Shown here: in pieces, positions 1-10,637 of the stretch
How positions within the stretch are numbered: the stretch's first letter is position 1
Layout of the letters: every line of letters begins with the position of its first letter
Assembly: GCA_017623155.1 (NCBI GenBank)
Contig: JAGAPR010000029.1
Coordinates: 1 to 64,000 of the forward strand
Direction: 5' to 3'
Source of the DNA: Prevotella sp.
Lineage (GTDB): Bacteria > Bacteroidota > Bacteroidia > Bacteroidales > Bacteroidaceae
DNA length: 64,000 bases
Notes under the pieces: model-generated
What the model saw: the letters and a program-made list of their open reading frames with translations, nothing else
What the model was told of the DNA's origin: nothing
Database searches by the model: none
Made by a program: the position numbers and the translations under genes

Positions 1-143
1 TCGTGACGGGAATAAGCGACGCTACGACAGAGAACAAAGAAGTAGGGGACAATACTTTCTACGATGTCAGCGGGCGCAAGATTGCGGGGACGCCGGGAAA
101 AGGATTGTATATAAGGAACGGGAAGAAGGTGCTTGTGAAATGA
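1..143 (+). CDS. C-terminal end of a secreted protein with a type IX sorting tail (5' partial)
   Basis: Only the last 46 codons are in the window; the frame is open from base 3 and stops with TGA at 141-143. The tail reads FYDVSGRKIAG, then a short linker, then KGLYIRNGKKVLVK. This YDxxGRK...KGxYIxNGKKxxVK pattern is the usual ending of Bacteroidetes type IX secretion cargo (Por secretion C-terminal domain), which is cleaved when the protein is exported or attached to the cell surface. The window also encodes the type IX core (porP, gldK-N), which fits. The catalytic or binding part lies outside the window, so the protein's function is unknown. Confidence 0.75.
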   Translation, partial: VTGISDATTENKEVGDNTFYDVSGRKIAGTPGKGLYIRNGKKVLVK

Positions 144-549
144 CATACATATTATATATTGGTATGTAATAAAAGGAAAAGAGGTTGAAAGGCGGTGCCA
201 ATCTACCGCATAAATGTTTGTACTTTACTATTTTAAACCTTGTATCCCTGTGTCGTGGCTTTCGGGTTTACGATGCAGGGATGCTAAATTTATAAAAGGC
301 TCCGGTTTGTGGCGTTATGAAATGTAATAATGAGTGGCAAAACAGACGAAAATGACACGAATGTCATCAGGTGAGAGTTAAAAAATATTATATCGTGTTA
401 AATATAGCCTTGTATGCGAGCCGTATAATATAATGTGTTGTGTTATTTGAAATAAAGTTTGTACCTTTGCACGCCAAATATGGGTATTCTGTACCTATGC
501 CATAGATATGATAATATACAATAATAATATAAATTAAAAAATTACAACA
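144..549. other. Intergenic region upstream of rpsL
   Basis: About 400 bp without a gene. A dyad at 244-282 (ATCCCTG, 2 bases, TCGT ... ACGA, 2 bases, CAGGGAT) could fold into a hairpin and might end the upstream transcript, but there is no T-run after it. The rpsL promoter lies near the right end. I see no other conserved structure. Confidence 0.5.
438..470 (+). promoter_or_regulatory. Promoter of the rpsL-rpsG-fusA translation cluster
   Basis: TTG at 438-440 and TACCTTTGC at 462-470, 21 bp apart, match the Bacteroidetes -33/-7 pattern (TTTG, 19-21 bp, TAnnTTTG). Transcription would start near 476, leaving a leader of about 75 nt before the rpsL start at 550. Such a leader is long enough for translational feedback, but no binding site was recognised. 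Confidence 0.6.
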
Positions 550-930
550 ATGCCTACAATTCAACAATTGGTAAGAAAAGGTAGAAAGGAACTTGTGGAC
601 AAGAGCAAGTCACCTGCATTGGACTCATGTCCGCAGCGTCGTGGCGTGTGTGTTCGTGTGTACACAACAACCCCCAAGAAACCTAACTCGGCAATGCGTA
701 AGGTTGCCCGTGTTCGTTTGACAAACCAGAAAGAAGTGAACTCTTACATTCCCGGAGAAGGACACAACTTGCAGGAGCACTCTATCGTGCTTGTTCGTGG
801 TGGTCGTGTGAAAGACCTCCCCGGTGTTCGTTATCACATCGTGCGCGGAACTCTTGATACCGCAGGTGTGGCTAACCGCACACAGCGTCGCTCAAAGTAC
901 GGTGCCAAACGTCCTAAGGCTAAGAAATAA
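550..930 (+). CDS. rpsL: 30S ribosomal protein S12
   Basis: 126 residues, normal for the family. S12 sits at the decoding centre of the small subunit and helps control accuracy. The two diagnostic loops are present: [12 protein letters not shown] near residue 40 and the [13 protein letters not shown] loop near residue 85. The lysines mutated in streptomycin-resistant strains are wild type, so target-based resistance is not predicted. The tail is basic, ending KRPKAKK. It is the first gene of the cluster, 155 bp before rpsG, and has its own promoter at 438-470. Confidence 0.98.
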   Translation: MPTIQQLVRKGRKELVDKSKSPALDSCPQRRGVCVRVYTTTPKKPNSAMRKVARVRLTNQKEVNSYIPGEGHNLQEHSIVLVRGGRVKDLPGVRYHIVRGTLDTAGVANRTQRRSKYGAKRPKAKK

Positions 931-1085
931 TAACCGGAGAAGGTTACAGAGTCTGAGGAGAAAAATTGAAAAATAGAAAATAATCGTTTTGCTGGAGAAA
1001 TGTTCAAAGGTTGAGTAAATGTCCGGGTGCGGATATTGAAGAACGGAAAGATACAGCCCCATGCAGAATTAATTGAAAAAACAAA

Positions 1086-1562
1086 ATGAGAAAAGCAAAA
1101 CCAAAGAAGCGCGTGATCCTGCCGGATCCCGTCTACAATGACAAGAAAGTTTCCAAGTTCGTGAATCATCTGATGTTCGACGGAAAGAAAACAAAGTCAT
1201 ACGAGATTTTCTACAATGCCCTTGAAGTGGTAAAGGGTAAGATGAGTAACGAGGAAAAGAGCTCTCTCGAAATATGGAAGACAGCCCTCGACAACATCAC
1301 ACCGCAGGTGGAAGTGAAGAGCCGTCGTATCGGTGGCGCCACATTCCAAGTGCCTACGGAAATACGTCCCGACCGCAAGGAGAGCATCTCAATGAAGAAT
1401 ATGATAGCTTTCGCACGTAAGCGTAGCGGCAAATCAATGGCCGACAAGCTCGCTGCCGAGATTATGGACGCTTTCAACAATCAAGGCGGAGCATACAAGC
1501 GTAAGGAAGATATGCACCGCATGGCTGAGGCCAACCGTGCATTCGCTCATTTCAGATTCTAA
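1086..1562 (+). CDS. rpsG: 30S ribosomal protein S7
   Basis: 158 residues. S7 nucleates assembly of the 3' domain of 16S rRNA and lines the exit site of the small subunit. The N-terminus ([15 protein letters not shown]) and the segment [26 protein letters not shown] (written here as family signature, residues about 77-102) are typical. In other bacteria S7 represses its own operon by binding the rpsL-rpsG spacer; here that spacer is 155 bp, but I did not identify a binding fold. fusA follows after 21 bp. Confidence 0.98.
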   Translation: MRKAKPKKRVILPDPVYNDKKVSKFVNHLMFDGKKTKSYEIFYNALEVVKGKMSNEEKSSLEIWKTALDNITPQVEVKSRRIGGATFQVPTEIRPDRKESISMKNMIAFARKRSGKSMADKLAAEIMDAFNNQGGAYKRKEDMHRMAEANRAFAHFRF

Positions 1563-1583
1563 TATTAAACAGTAAGAAAGAAA

Positions 1584-3701
1584 ATGGCTAACCGCGATTT
1601 ACATTTGACTCGTAATATCGGTATCATGGCGCACATCGATGCCGGAAAGACAACAACCTCCGAGCGCATACTTTTCTATACGGGTAAGACCCATAAGATT
1701 GGTGAGGTGCATGACGGAGCCGCTACCATGGACTGGATGGCTCAGGAGCAGGAGCGTGGTATCACTATCACATCTGCCGCAACGACATGTAACTGGACTT
1801 GGAATAACAAGAACTTTAAAATAAACTTGATTGATACTCCGGGACACGTCGACTTCACCGCCGAGGTGGAGCGCTCGTTGCGTGTACTTGACGGTGCTGT
1901 GGCTACTTACTCTGCTGCCGACGGCGTACAGCCGCAGTCGGAGACCGTATGGCGTCAGGCCGATAAGTATAACGTGCCGCGTATCGGTTATGTAAACAAG
2001 ATGGACCGCTCGGGAGCAGACTTCTTTGAGACTGTTCAGCAGATGAAGGATATCCTCGGTGCAAACCCCGTAGTGTTGCAAGTGCCTATCGGTGCAGAGG
2101 AAAACTTCAAGGGTGTTGTGGATCTTATCAAGATGAAAGCAATACTGTGGCACGACGAGACAATGGGTGCCGAATACTCGGTAGAGGAAATTCCGGCAGA
2201 CATGAAAGACGAGTGCGACGAATGGAGAGGAAAGCTTCTTGAAGCAGCAGCCGAATATGAAGAGGCTCTGATGGAGAAGTATTTTGACGATCCCGAATCT
2301 ATCACCGAGGAGGAAATCATGGCCGCTATCCGTAAGGGGACGGTATCTATGGCTTGCACTCCTATGATTTGCGGTTCTTCATACAAGAACAAGGGTGTTC
2401 AACCGTTGCTCGACTATGTATGCGCATTCTTGCCTTCACCGCTGGATATAGAAAATATCGTGGGTACAAATCCCGACACGGAAGAAGAAGAGACCCGTAA
2501 GCCGAGCGAGAGCGATCCGACATCGGCTCTTGCGTTCAAGATTGCCACAGACCCGTATATGGGCCGTTTGGTATTCTTCCGCGTCTATTCAGGTAAGGTA
2601 GAGGCCGGCTCATACGTATTCAACGCTCGTTCGGGTAAGAAAGAGCGTATCAGCCGTCTGTTCCAGATGAATTCAAACAAGGAAATACCGATGGAGTCTA
2701 TCGATGCCGGTGATATAGGTGCAGGTGTCGGTTTCAAGGATATCCGTACAGGTGATACTCTTTGTGACGAGGCTCATCCGATAGTACTCGAATCAATGTC
2801 TTTCCCCGATACCGTGATTTCTATCGCCGTAGAGCCGAAGAGTCAGGCCGATATTGCCAAGCTTGACAACGGTCTCGCCAAATTGGCAGAGGAAGACCCG
2901 ACATTTACCGTTCGTACAGATGAGCAGAGCGGCCAGACGATTATTTCAGGTATGGGTGAGCTTCACCTTGATATCATCATTGACCGTCTGAAACGTGAGT
3001 TCAAGGTTGAGTGTAATCAGGGTAAGCCGCAGGTTAACTACAAAGAGGCTATCACGAAGACTGTCAACCTGCGTGAGGTTTACAAGAAGCAGAGCGGTGG
3101 ACGCGGTAAGTTTGCCGATATCATCGTAGATCTCGGACCGGTAGACGAGGACTTCAAGGAAGGCGGACTCCAGTTTGTGAACGAGGTTAAGGGCGGTAAC
3201 ATTCCCAAGGAATTCATCCCCTCGGTACAGAAAGGTTTTGAGAATGCCATGAAGACCGGTATCCTCGGCGGATATCCGGTAGACAGCTTGAAAGTAGTTC
3301 TTATCGACGGTTCTTTCCACCCGGTAGACTCTGACCAGTTGTCGTTTGAGTTGGCTGCTCTCAATGCTTACAAGAACGGATGTGTGAAAGCCGGTCCCGT
3401 ATTGATGGAGCCTATCATGAAACTTGAAGTTATCACTCCGGAAGAGAATATGGGTGATGTTATCGGCGACTTGAACAAGCGTCGCGGACAGGTTGAAGGA
3501 ATGGACGAGGCTCGCAGCGGTGCACGTGTGGTGAAAGCCAAGGTGCCACTGTCGGAGATGTTCGGTTATGTGACAGCTTTGCGTACCATTACATCAGGAC
3601 GTGCCACAAGCTCTATGGAATATGATCACCATGCTCCGCTTTCAAGCTCGATAGCAAAGACTGTTCTTGAAGAGGTTAAAGGTCGCGCAGACTTAGTGTA
3701 A
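1584..3701 (+). CDS. fusA: Translation elongation factor G
   Basis: 705 residues. EF-G is the cytosolic GTPase that drives tRNA-mRNA translocation and, with ribosome recycling factor, splits ribosomes. The GTP-binding motifs are in order: [10 protein letters not shown] (residues 16-25), DTPGHVDF (from about residue 84) and NKMD (about 137). Domain IV carries the [10 protein letters not shown] stretch typical of the family. The length is slightly above the E. coli protein, as usual in Bacteroidetes. The elongation factor Tu gene that follows fusA in E. coli is not here; rpsJ comes next after 92 bp containing a hairpin. Confidence 0.98.
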   Translation: MANRDLHLTRNIGIMAHIDAGKTTTSERILFYTGKTHKIGEVHDGAATMDWMAQEQERGITITSAATTCNWTWNNKNFKINLIDTPGHVDFTAEVERSLRVLDGAVATYSAADGVQPQSETVWRQADKYNVPRIGYVNKMDRSGADFFETVQQMKDILGANPVVLQVPIGAEENFKGVVDLIKMKAILWHDETMGAEYSVEEIPADMKDECDEWRGKLLEAAAEYEEALMEKYFDDPESITEEEIMAAIRKGTVSMACTPMICGSSYKNKGVQPLLDYVCAFLPSPLDIENIVGTNPDTEEEETRKPSESDPTSALAFKIATDPYMGRLVFFRVYSGKVEAGSYVFNARSGKKERISRLFQMNSNKEIPMESIDAGDIGAGVGFKDIRTGDTLCDEAHPIVLESMSFPDTVISIAVEPKSQADIAKLDNGLAKLAEEDPTFTVRTDEQSGQTIISGMGELHLDIIIDRLKREFKVECNQGKPQVNYKEAITKTVNLREVYKKQSGGRGKFADIIVDLGPVDEDFKEGGLQFVNEVKGGNIPKEFIPSVQKGFENAMKTGILGGYPVDSLKVVLIDGSFHPVDSDQLSFELAALNAYKNGCVKAGPVLMEPIMKLEVITPEENMGDVIGDLNKRRGQVEGMDEARSGARVVKAKVPLSEMFGYVTALRTITSGRATSSMEYDHHAPLSSSIAKTVLEEVKGRADLV

Positions 3702-3723
3702 TACAATCATAAATAACTTAAGC

Positions 3724-3767
3724 GGAGAGACGCTGTTTAGCGAATGACTCTTAAACGGAGTCTCTCC
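3724..3767 (+). promoter_or_regulatory. Hairpin in the fusA-rpsJ spacer
   Basis: GGAGAGAC at 3724-3731 pairs with GTCTCTCC at 3760-3767, with a smaller stem (CGCT/AGCG) inside the loop. There is no T-run directly after it, so it resembles a regulatory or mRNA-stability hairpin at the boundary between the fusA part and the S10 cluster rather than a clear terminator. The family of the structure is not recognised. Confidence 0.4.
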
Positions 3768-3793
3768 CTTATACAAAAAACAATTTTAATAAA

Positions 3794-4099
3794 ATGAGTC
3801 AGAAAATCAGAATTAAGCTGAAGTCTTATGACCACAAATTGGTAGACAAGTCAGCAGAGAAAATTGTAAAGGCTGTAAAGGCAACGGGAGCTATCATCAG
3901 CGGTCCTATTCCATTGCCTACACACAAGCGTATCTACACGGTAAACCGTAGTACTTTCGTTAACAAGAAAGCACGTGAGCAATTCCAGCTCTCAGACTAC
4001 AAACGTCTCATCGATATTTACAGCTCAACGGCAAAGACCGTAGACGCATTGATGAAACTCGAACTCCCCAGTGGTGTCGAAGTGGAGATTAAAGTGTAG
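3794..4099 (+). CDS. rpsJ: 30S ribosomal protein S10
   Basis: 101 residues, typical. S10 binds the head of the small subunit and in many bacteria also acts with NusB in transcription antitermination. Diagnostic segments are [17 protein letters not shown] at the start and [17 protein letters not shown] in the middle. It opens the S10 cluster, which continues with L3, L4, L23, L2, S19, L22, S3, L16, L29 and S17 in the standard bacterial order. Confidence 0.98.
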   Translation: MSQKIRIKLKSYDHKLVDKSAEKIVKAVKATGAIISGPIPLPTHKRIYTVNRSTFVNKKAREQFQLSDYKRLIDIYSSTAKTVDALMKLELPSGVEVEIKV

Positions 4100-4155
4100 T
4101 AAACCGCTTGAAACAATAATGATTATCTAAGAAGAATTTTTAAATATTAATTGAA

Positions 4156-4770
4156 ATGCCAGGATTAATTGGAAGAAAAATCGGAATGACATCCGTTTTC
4201 AGTGCCGACGGTAAAAATGTACCGTGCACTGTTATCGAAGCCGGTCCTTGTGTTGTAACGCAGGTAAAAACCGTTGAGAAAGACGGTTATGAGGCTGTTC
4301 AGTTGGGTTTCGGTGAGGCAAAAGAGAAAAACACCTCTAAGCCGATGATGGGAATCTACAAGAAAGCCGGTACAACACCTAAGAGCCACTTGGCCGAGTT
4401 CAAGTTTGACGAGGAATATAACCTCGGTGACACCATTACGGTGGACCTTTTCAGCGACACGGAGTATGTTGACGTTGTCGGCACATCAAAGGGTAAAGGT
4501 TTCCAAGGTGTAATGAAGCGCCACGGTTTCGGTGGTGTGGGTCAGAGTACTCACGGACAGGACGACCGCGCTCGTAAGCCGGGTTCTATCGGTGCTTGTT
4601 CTTACCCCGCTAAGGTGTTCAAGGGTATGCGCATGGGCGGCCACATGGGTAACGAAAGAGTTACTACCCAGAATTTGAGAGTGTTAAAAGTGATACCGGA
4701 GCATAATCTCATCCTTGTGAAAGGTAGTGTTGCCGGGTACAATGGTTCAACCGTATTAATAAAGAAATAA
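4156..4770 (+). CDS. rplC: 50S ribosomal protein L3
   Basis: 204 residues. L3 is an early-assembly protein whose long loop reaches the peptidyl transferase centre. Family markers are [12 protein letters not shown] at the start, [14 protein letters not shown] near residue 115 and the [18 protein letters not shown] region that reaches the catalytic centre. Its stop codon overlaps the rplD start by one base (TAATG), so the two are very likely translationally coupled. Confidence 0.98.
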   Translation: MPGLIGRKIGMTSVFSADGKNVPCTVIEAGPCVVTQVKTVEKDGYEAVQLGFGEAKEKNTSKPMMGIYKKAGTTPKSHLAEFKFDEEYNLGDTITVDLFSDTEYVDVVGTSKGKGFQGVMKRHGFGGVGQSTHGQDDRARKPGSIGACSYPAKVFKGMRMGGHMGNERVTTQNLRVLKVIPEHNLILVKGSVAGYNGSTVLIKK

Positions 4771-5399
4771 TGGAAATTAACGTATTAAACATAAATGGTC
4801 AGGAGACCGGACGTAAGGTTACGTTAAACGAGTCTGTCTTCGGAATTGAACCTAATGACCACGTGCTCTATTTGGACGTAAAGCAGTATCTCGCTAACCA
4901 GCGTCAAGGTACGCACAAGTCAAAGGAAAGAAGCGAAGTTTCCGGATCTACCCGCAAGCTCGGTCGACAGAAAGGTGGCGGCGGTGCACGTCGCGGTGAT
5001 ATCAACTCGCCGGTACTCGTTGGTGGAGGTCGCGTGTTCGGACCCAAGCCTCGCGATTACAGTTTCAAGTTGAACAAGAAAGTTAAGGTTCTCGCACGTA
5101 AAAGTGCTCTGTCTTACAAGGCACAGGAGAATGCGATTGTGGTTGTGGAAGATTTCAATATGGAGGCTCCAAAGACCAAAGAATTCGTAAATATTGCTAA
5201 AAATCTTAAAGTAGGCGATAAGAAAGCGCTTTTCGTTTTGTCAGAACAAAATAAAAACGTATATTTGTCAGCTCGAAATTTGCAGCGTACCGGAATCATG
5301 CTCGCATCACAGCTCAATGCCTATAATGTATTGAACGCTGATGTGCTCGTGGTTACCGAAAACTCGTTGAAAACAATTGACGAAATCTTAACAAAATAA
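4770..5399 (+). CDS. rplD: 50S ribosomal protein L4
   Basis: 209 residues. L4 lines the nascent-chain exit tunnel through its extended basic loop, seen here as [19 protein letters not shown] (residues about 57-75). In E. coli L4 represses the S10 operon; no such leader structure could be identified here. The gene begins inside the rplC stop codon and is followed by rplW after 14 bp. Confidence 0.98.
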   Translation: MEINVLNINGQETGRKVTLNESVFGIEPNDHVLYLDVKQYLANQRQGTHKSKERSEVSGSTRKLGRQKGGGGARRGDINSPVLVGGGRVFGPKPRDYSFKLNKKVKVLARKSALSYKAQENAIVVVEDFNMEAPKTKEFVNIAKNLKVGDKKALFVLSEQNKNVYLSARNLQRTGIMLASQLNAYNVLNADVLVVTENSLKTIDEILTK

Positions 5400-5413
5400 A
5401 GGAGACATAGACA

Positions 5414-5770
5414 ATGACATTTATAATAAAGCCCTTGGTTACTGAGAAGATGACCAAGATAACAGACAAGTCTTCTGTTGATAGAACTTACAGGGTTAAG
5501 GCGAAGAAAGGTGAGGTGCGTACGAAAGTCGCAACTCCCAAATATGGTTTCATCGTTAAGCCTGAGGCCAACAAGATAGAGATAAAGAAAGAAATAGAAA
5601 GTCTCTACAATGTTAAGGTTATTGATGTGAACACTATTCGTTATGCCGGTAAGCGTTCGACACGTTATACAAAGGCGGGTCTCATCAAGGGACAGAAGAA
5701 TGCGTTCAAGAAAGCTATCGTTACATTAAAGGAAGGCGATACTATTGATTTTTATAGCAATATACAATAA
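5414..5770 (+). CDS. rplW: 50S ribosomal protein L23 with an internal insertion
   Basis: L23 lies beside the tunnel exit and is the docking site for trigger factor and signal recognition particle. The ends match the family (MTFIIKPLVTEKMTKITDK; NTIRYAGKRSTRYTKAG; LKEGDTIDFYSNIQ). The protein is 118 residues against about 96-98 in Bacteroides as I remember it. The extra stretch, about 20 residues between ITDK (near 18) and GFIVKPEANK (near 45), is basic and contains RVKAKKGEVRTKVA. It is read in frame with no sign of damage. Function of the insertion is unknown. Confidence 0.95.
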   Translation: MTFIIKPLVTEKMTKITDKSSVDRTYRVKAKKGEVRTKVATPKYGFIVKPEANKIEIKKEIESLYNVKVIDVNTIRYAGKRSTRYTKAGLIKGQKNAFKKAIVTLKEGDTIDFYSNIQ

Positions 5771-5776
5771 TAAGAA

Positions 5777-6601
5777 ATGGCAGTACGTAAATTTAAACCG
5801 GTAACACCCGGTCAAAGACACAAGATTATTGGCACGTTCGAGGAAATTACTGCATCCGTGCCAGAGAAGTCTCTCGTTTACGGTAAACGTTCTACCGGCG
5901 GTCGAAATAACACCGGTAAAATGACTGTTCGCTATATGGGCGGTGGTCATAAGAGAAAGTATCGTCTTATCGATTTCAAACGAGAGAAAGATGGTGTCCC
6001 AGCTGTAGTAAAAACAATCGAATACGATCCGAACCGTTCGGCTCGTATCGCTTTGTTGTTCTACGCTGATGGTGAAAAACGTTATATAATTGCTCCTAAT
6101 GGATTGCAGGTAGGCGCAACTTTGGTTTCAGGTGCGGAGGCAGTGCCAGAGATTGGTAATGCTCTTCCCTTGGCAAACATCCCCGTCGGTACGGTTATTC
6201 ATAACATTGAATTGCGTCCGGGACAAGGTGCGTTGTTAGTTCGTTCGGCAGGCAATTTCGCTCAGTTAACTTCTCGTGAGGGTAGCTATTGCGTGATAAA
6301 GCTCCCCTCTGGTGAGACTCGTAAAATTCTTAGTGCTTGCAAAGCTACTATCGGTAGTGTGGGTAACTCTGACCACGCTTTGGAGCAATCCGGTAAGGCT
6401 GGACGCTCTCGCTGGTTAGGTCGTCGTCCTCACAACCGTGGTGTCGTTATGAACCCTGTTGATCACCCGATGGGTGGTGGTGAAGGTCGTCAGTCCGGAG
6501 GCCATCCGCGTTCTCGCAAGGGATTGTACGCTAAGGGTCTTAAGACGCGTGCACCTAAGAAGCTTTCTAATAAGTATATTATCGAAAGAGCAAGTAAGTA
6601 A
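5777..6601 (+). CDS. rplB: 50S ribosomal protein L2
   Basis: 274 residues. L2 binds domain IV of 23S rRNA and is needed for subunit association and for a working peptidyl transferase centre. The C-terminal stretch [18 protein letters not shown] carries the conserved histidine close to the catalytic centre. It begins 6 bp after rplW and precedes rpsS by 22 bp. Confidence 0.98.
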   Translation: MAVRKFKPVTPGQRHKIIGTFEEITASVPEKSLVYGKRSTGGRNNTGKMTVRYMGGGHKRKYRLIDFKREKDGVPAVVKTIEYDPNRSARIALLFYADGEKRYIIAPNGLQVGATLVSGAEAVPEIGNALPLANIPVGTVIHNIELRPGQGALLVRSAGNFAQLTSREGSYCVIKLPSGETRKILSACKATIGSVGNSDHALEQSGKAGRSRWLGRRPHNRGVVMNPVDHPMGGGEGRQSGGHPRSRKGLYAKGLKTRAPKKLSNKYIIERASK

Positions 6602-6623
6602 TCAAGTTAACTAAGTGTAAATT

Positions 6624-6890
6624 ATGAGTCGTTCATTAAAAAAAGGTCCGTATATCAACGTGTCACTCGAGAAAAAAATTCTCGCCATGAATGAGAGCGG
6701 AAAGAAGAGTGTCGTTAAGACTTGGGCCAGAGCTTCAATGATTTCCCCGGATTTCGTGGGACATACTGTTGCAGTTCATAACGGAAATAAATTTATTCCT
6801 GTTTACATTACAGAAAACATGGTCGGACACAAACTCGGTGAGTTCTCACCTACACGTCGTTTCGGTGGCCATGCAGGTAACAAAAAGTAA
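6624..6890 (+). CDS. rpsS: 30S ribosomal protein S19
   Basis: 88 residues. S19 sits in the head of the small subunit and makes an intersubunit bridge with L5. Markers are [11 protein letters not shown] at the N-terminus and the [13 protein letters not shown] motif near the end. It lies in the standard S10 order between rplB and rplV. Confidence 0.97.
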   Translation: MSRSLKKGPYINVSLEKKILAMNESGKKSVVKTWARASMISPDFVGHTVAVHNGNKFIPVYITENMVGHKLGEFSPTRRFGGHAGNKK

Positions 6891-6923
6891 TCAGGTATCC
6901 ACCAGAATAAAAAGAAATAAATA

Positions 6924-7325
6924 ATGGGAGCAAGAAAACATATTAAGGCTGAAGAAAGAAAGGCAGCCCTTAAAACACAGTATTTTGCTAAGCTGAAAGG
7001 CGTTCCTTCTTCTCCGCGTAAAATGCGTTATGTCGTAGATATGGTTCGTGGAATGGAAGTAAATCGCGCTCTCGGCGTATTGAGATTCTCAAAGAAAGCT
7101 GCTGCTGCTGACGTAGAAAAACTTCTACGTTCGGCCATTGCAAACTGGGAAGCTAAAAATGACCGTAAGGCAGAGGCCGGCGAACTGTACATCACGAAAA
7201 TATTCGTTGATGAAGGTGTTACTTTAAAACGTATGAGACCTGCACCGCAAGGTCGTGGATATAGAATACGTAAACGTTCTAATCACGTTACTCTGTTTGT
7301 GGACGCTATAACTAATGATAAATAA
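6924..7325 (+). CDS. rplV: 50S ribosomal protein L22
   Basis: 133 residues. L22 lines the exit tunnel with a beta-hairpin, seen here as [20 protein letters not shown] near residues 94-113. The N-terminus [16 protein letters not shown] is a short extension usual in Bacteroidetes. There is no deletion in the hairpin of the kind that gives macrolide resistance in other bacteria, as far as can be judged by eye. rpsC follows after 9 bp. Confidence 0.97.
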   Translation: MGARKHIKAEERKAALKTQYFAKLKGVPSSPRKMRYVVDMVRGMEVNRALGVLRFSKKAAAADVEKLLRSAIANWEAKNDRKAEAGELYITKIFVDEGVTLKRMRPAPQGRGYRIRKRSNHVTLFVDAITNDK

Positions 7326-7334
7326 TTAAGTAGA

Positions 7335-8054
7335 ATGGGACAAAAAGTAAATCCAATAAGCAACCGTCTGGGAATCGTTAGAGGTTGGGATTCAAATTGG
7401 TTCGGAGGCAAGGACTTCGGAGACAACTTGGTTGAAGACATGAAGATTCGTAAGTATCTTAATGAGCGTTTGGCTAAGGCAAGTGTTTCCAAAATTGTCA
7501 TCGAGCGTACATTAAAATTGGTTACCATTACTATTTGTACTGCTCGTCCGGGTATTGTCATTGGTAAAGGTGGACAAGATGTTGATAAACTGAAAGAAGA
7601 ATTGAAGAAACTCTATGACAAAGAGATTCAAATCAATATCTTTGAAGTGAAAAAGCCTGAACTCGATGCTACCATCGTTGGTAATAACATCGCTCGCCAA
7701 GTTGAGGGGAAAATAGCTTACAGGCGCGCTATAAAAATGGCGATAGCAAATACGATGCGTGCTGGTGCAGAGGGTATTAAAATTCAAATTACGGGACGTC
7801 TTAACGGCGCAGAAATGGCAAGAAAGGAAATGTATAAGGAAGGACGCACTCCGCTTCATACTTTCCGTGCCGATATCGATTTTTGCCAAGCTGAAGCTCT
7901 TACAAAAGTAGGATTGCTGGGTATCAAGGTTTGGATTTGCCGTGGTGAAGTTTATGGCAAGCGTGATCTCGCTCCTAACTTTACTCAAGACAAAGTTAAT
8001 GGCCGCTCTAATGGTAATAATGGTGGCAGAAAATTCCGTAATAAGAAAAAATAA
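7335..8054 (+). CDS. rpsC: 30S ribosomal protein S3
   Basis: 239 residues. S3 forms part of the mRNA entry channel and has a KH RNA-binding domain, visible as [16 protein letters not shown] (about residues 73-88). The C-terminal tail is rich in Asn, Gly, Arg and Lys ([18 protein letters not shown]), as expected for this phylum. rplP begins 27 bp later. Confidence 0.98.
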   Translation: MGQKVNPISNRLGIVRGWDSNWFGGKDFGDNLVEDMKIRKYLNERLAKASVSKIVIERTLKLVTITICTARPGIVIGKGGQDVDKLKEELKKLYDKEIQINIFEVKKPELDATIVGNNIARQVEGKIAYRRAIKMAIANTMRAGAEGIKIQITGRLNGAEMARKEMYKEGRTPLHTFRADIDFCQAEALTKVGLLGIKVWICRGEVYGKRDLAPNFTQDKVNGRSNGNNGGRKFRNKKK

Positions 8055-8081
8055 GTAATTGTTTTAAAGTAAGAAGCTATC

Positions 8082-8510
8082 ATGTTACAACCTAAGAGAG
8101 TAAAATATAGAAGACCTCAAGATGGCCGTGGCAATAAAGGTAACGCCCATAGAGGTACACAATTGGCTTTCGGCTCATTTGGTATCAAGACTCTTGAAGC
8201 CAAATGGTTGGATAGTCGTCAGATAGAGGCCGCTCGTGTCGCTGTAAACCGTTACATGCAGCGTGAGGGTCAGGTTTGGATTCGTATATTCCCGGATAAA
8301 CCAATAACACGCAAGCCTGCTGATGTGCGTATGGGTAAGGGAAAGGGAGATCCCGCAGGATGGGTTGCACCTGTAACTCCGGGACGTATTCTCTTTGAAG
8401 TAGAGGGCGTTTCTTTTGATATCGCTAAAGAGGCTCTTCGCCTTGCTGCACAGAAACTGCCTGTAAAGACGAAGTTTGTTGTTAGACGTGATTACGATAA
8501 AAACGCTTAA
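8082..8510 (+). CDS. rplP: 50S ribosomal protein L16
   Basis: 142 residues. L16 organises the A-site region of the large subunit. Markers are [13 protein letters not shown] at the start, [12 protein letters not shown] near residue 26 and [16 protein letters not shown] near residue 83. It ends 2 bp before rpmC, which suggests coupled translation. Confidence 0.98.
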   Translation: MLQPKRVKYRRPQDGRGNKGNAHRGTQLAFGSFGIKTLEAKWLDSRQIEAARVAVNRYMQREGQVWIRIFPDKPITRKPADVRMGKGKGDPAGWVAPVTPGRILFEVEGVSFDIAKEALRLAAQKLPVKTKFVVRRDYDKNA

Positions 8511-8512
8511 TT

Positions 8513-8707
8513 ATGAAGATTAAAGAAGTAAGAGAACTCGAAACCAAAGAATTGGCAGAGAGAATAGACGCAGAGGTAGGTAAGTATAATCAGATGAAAT
8601 TAAATCATTCAATTACTCCTCTCGAGAATCCATCAGAGATTAAGGCTACACGTCGTAATATTGCTCGTATGAAGACTGAGCTCCGTCAAAGAGAACTTAA
8701 TAAATAA
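8513..8707 (+). CDS. rpmC: 50S ribosomal protein L29
   Basis: 64 residues, a small helical protein next to L23 at the tunnel exit. It begins [16 protein letters not shown] and shows the [15 protein letters not shown] motif near its end. It lies between rplP and rpsQ with only 2 bp on each side. Confidence 0.96.
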   Translation: MKIKEVRELETKELAERIDAEVGKYNQMKLNHSITPLENPSEIKATRRNIARMKTELRQRELNK

Positions 8708-8709
8708 TA

Positions 8710-8976
8710 ATGGGCCAGATGGAAACAAGAAATTTAAGAAAGACAAGACAGGGTGTTGTTGTCAGCAACAAAATGGATAAAACCATTGTTATTGCTTCTA
8801 AGTTCAAGGAAATGCACCCGATATATGGTAAATTTGTGCAGAAAACAAAGAAGTACCATGCTCATGATGAGAAGAATGAGGCTAATGTTGGAGACACGGT
8901 CCTCATTATGGAGACACGTCCTTTGAGTAAAACAAAGAGATGGAGATTAGTTCAAATTGTTGAAAAAGCTAAGTAA
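8710..8976 (+). CDS. rpsQ: 30S ribosomal protein S17
   Basis: S17 is a primary 16S rRNA binder with an OB fold. Markers are [15 protein letters not shown] and [15 protein letters not shown]. Up to 88 residues can be read from 8710. An ATG at 8719 (METRNLRK) also fits, because relatives as I recall them start at that methionine, so three N-terminal residues are uncertain. It ends 2 bp before rplN. Confidence 0.96.
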   Translation: MGQMETRNLRKTRQGVVVSNKMDKTIVIASKFKEMHPIYGKFVQKTKKYHAHDEKNEANVGDTVLIMETRPLSKTKRWRLVQIVEKAK

Positions 8977-8978
8977 TT

Positions 8979-9344
8979 ATGATACAGGCAGAATCAAGAC
9001 TTACAGTATGTGATAATAGCGGTGCACGTGAGGCTCTTTGTATTAGGGTTTTGGGTGGCACACGCCGTCGTTATGCAAGTGTCGGAGACGTGATAGTTGT
9101 TGCAGTGAAGAACGTTATCCCGTCAAGTGATTTGAAGAAAGGTGCAGTATCTAAGGCTTTGGTTGTTCGCACAAAAAAAGAGATTCGTCGTGCAGACGGT
9201 TCTTATATACGCTTTGATGACAATGCGTGTGTGTTGCTGAACAATGCTGGTGAGCTTCGCGGAAGCCGTATCTTCGGCCCGGTAGCGCGTGAGTTGCGTG
9301 CCGTGAATATGAAGGTCGTTTCTTTGGCACCAGAAGTTCTTTAA
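8979..9344 (+). CDS. rplN: 50S ribosomal protein L14
   Basis: 121 residues. L14 sits at the subunit interface. It begins [19 protein letters not shown] and contains the conserved [13 protein letters not shown] near residue 98. It is the first gene of the spc-type cluster here, read through from rpsQ with a 2-bp gap. Confidence 0.98.
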   Translation: MIQAESRLTVCDNSGAREALCIRVLGGTRRRYASVGDVIVVAVKNVIPSSDLKKGAVSKALVVRTKKEIRRADGSYIRFDDNACVLLNNAGELRGSRIFGPVARELRAVNMKVVSLAPEVL

Positions 9345-9363
9345 TATTTAAATGTGACAAGAA

Positions 9364-9711
9364 ATGAGTAAGTTGAAAATAAAGAAAAACGATATGGTGC
9401 TTGTGCTTGCAGGTAACAGCAAGGACAAAAGAGGAGCCAATGGAAAGTTCCCCGCACCACACAAGGTGCTTAAAGTACTCGTTGAGGAACAACGTGCTAT
9501 TGTAGAGGGTGTAAATATGGTCTCTAAGAGTACAAAGCCTTCTGCTCAGAATCCGCAGGGTGGTATCGTGAAGAAAGAGGCTCCGATACATATCTCTAAT
9601 CTGAGTTTGGTTGATCCTAAGAGTGGAGAGCCTACACGTGTTGCAATCAAGAGAACCGAAGACGGAAAAAAGGTTCGTGTCGCAAAAAAATCAGGGGAGG
9701 AGATTAAGTAA
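9364..9711 (+). CDS. rplX: 50S ribosomal protein L24
   Basis: 115 residues. L24 starts large-subunit assembly near the tunnel exit. The KOW segment ([14 protein letters not shown]) and the [18 protein letters not shown] motif are present. The C-terminus KSGEEIK is a short extension. Its stop overlaps the rplE start codon by one base. Confidence 0.96.
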   Translation: MSKLKIKKNDMVLVLAGNSKDKRGANGKFPAPHKVLKVLVEEQRAIVEGVNMVSKSTKPSAQNPQGGIVKKEAPIHISNLSLVDPKSGEPTRVAIKRTEDGKKVRVAKKSGEEIK

Positions 9712-10265
9712 TGAATACAGCACAACTTAAAAAAGCATATAATGAGCAAATAGCTCCGGCTTTGGAGAAACAGTTTAACTACACTTCCAAGATGCAAGTT
9801 CCGGTCTTGAAAAAAATTGTGGTTAACCAAGGATTAGGTGATGCAACCCAAGATAAGAAGCTTATCGATGTGGCAATCAACGAAATAACGGCTATTACAG
9901 GTCAAAAAGCTGTTGCTACATATTCAAAGAAAGATATAGCAAACTTCAAGCTCCGTAAAAAAATGCCTATTGGCGTTATGGTTACATTGCGTCGCGAGCG
10001 TATGTATGAGTTTTTGGAAAAATTAGTTCGTATTGCTTTGCCGCGTATTCGTGATTTCAAGGGTATTGAAAGTAAATTTGATGGAAAAGGAAACTATACT
10101 CTTGGTATACAGGAGCAGATTATTTTCCCGGAAATCAATATTGATACGATAGACCGTATCCAAGGTATGAATATTACTTTTGTTACATCTGCAAAGACAG
10201 ATGAGGAGGGATATGCTTTGTTAAAAGCTTTCGGTCTGCCTTTTAAAAATGCTAAAAACGATTAA
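9711..10265 (+). CDS. rplE: 50S ribosomal protein L5
   Basis: 184 residues. L5 binds 5S rRNA and contacts S13 across the subunit interface. Markers are [17 protein letters not shown] near residue 35 and [16 protein letters not shown] near residue 126. rpsN follows after 5 bp. Confidence 0.98.
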   Translation: MNTAQLKKAYNEQIAPALEKQFNYTSKMQVPVLKKIVVNQGLGDATQDKKLIDVAINEITAITGQKAVATYSKKDIANFKLRKKMPIGVMVTLRRERMYEFLEKLVRIALPRIRDFKGIESKFDGKGNYTLGIQEQIIFPEINIDTIDRIQGMNITFVTSAKTDEEGYALLKAFGLPFKNAKND

Positions 10266-10270
10266 GAGAT

Positions 10271-10573
10271 ATGGCAAAAGAATCAATGAAAGCCCGTGAG
10301 GTGAAACGTGCTAAATTAGTAGCTCGTTATGCAGAAAAGCGTGCTGCGCTTAAAAAAATCATAGCAACGGCAGAAGATCCTTCTGAAGCTTATGAGGCAG
10401 CTCGTAAATTGCAGAGTATACCGAAGAATGCTAATCCGATACGTTTGCATAACCGTTGTAAGATTACAGGGCGTCCGAAAGGATATATGCGTCAGTTTGG
10501 ATTGTCTCGTATTCAATTCCGTGAGATGGCATCAAATGGTTTGATTCCGGGTGTAAAGAAAGCAAGCTGGTAA
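10271..10573 (+). CDS. rpsN: 30S ribosomal protein S14, zinc-free type
   Basis: 100 residues. S14 sits in the head of the small subunit near S3 and S10. The C-terminal signature [19 protein letters not shown] is clear. It lacks the paired CxxC zinc ligands of the short form, so it is the long zinc-independent type. A 64-bp spacer follows, with a short stem (TCGGG, 4 bases, TCCCGA) and an AT-rich stretch before rpsH. Confidence 0.96.
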   Translation: MAKESMKAREVKRAKLVARYAEKRAALKKIIATAEDPSEAYEAARKLQSIPKNANPIRLHNRCKITGRPKGYMRQFGLSRIQFREMASNGLIPGVKKASW

Positions 10574-10637
10574 ATAGAGAAGTATATTTTATTTAATATT
10601 GTCGGGGTAGTCCCGATTAATTAAAATTTTATTTTTT

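Noticed and set aside
3724..3767. Terminator between fusA and rpsJ
   Set aside because: There is a stem but no T-run directly after it, and the gene order suggests read-through; recorded as a hairpin of unknown role.
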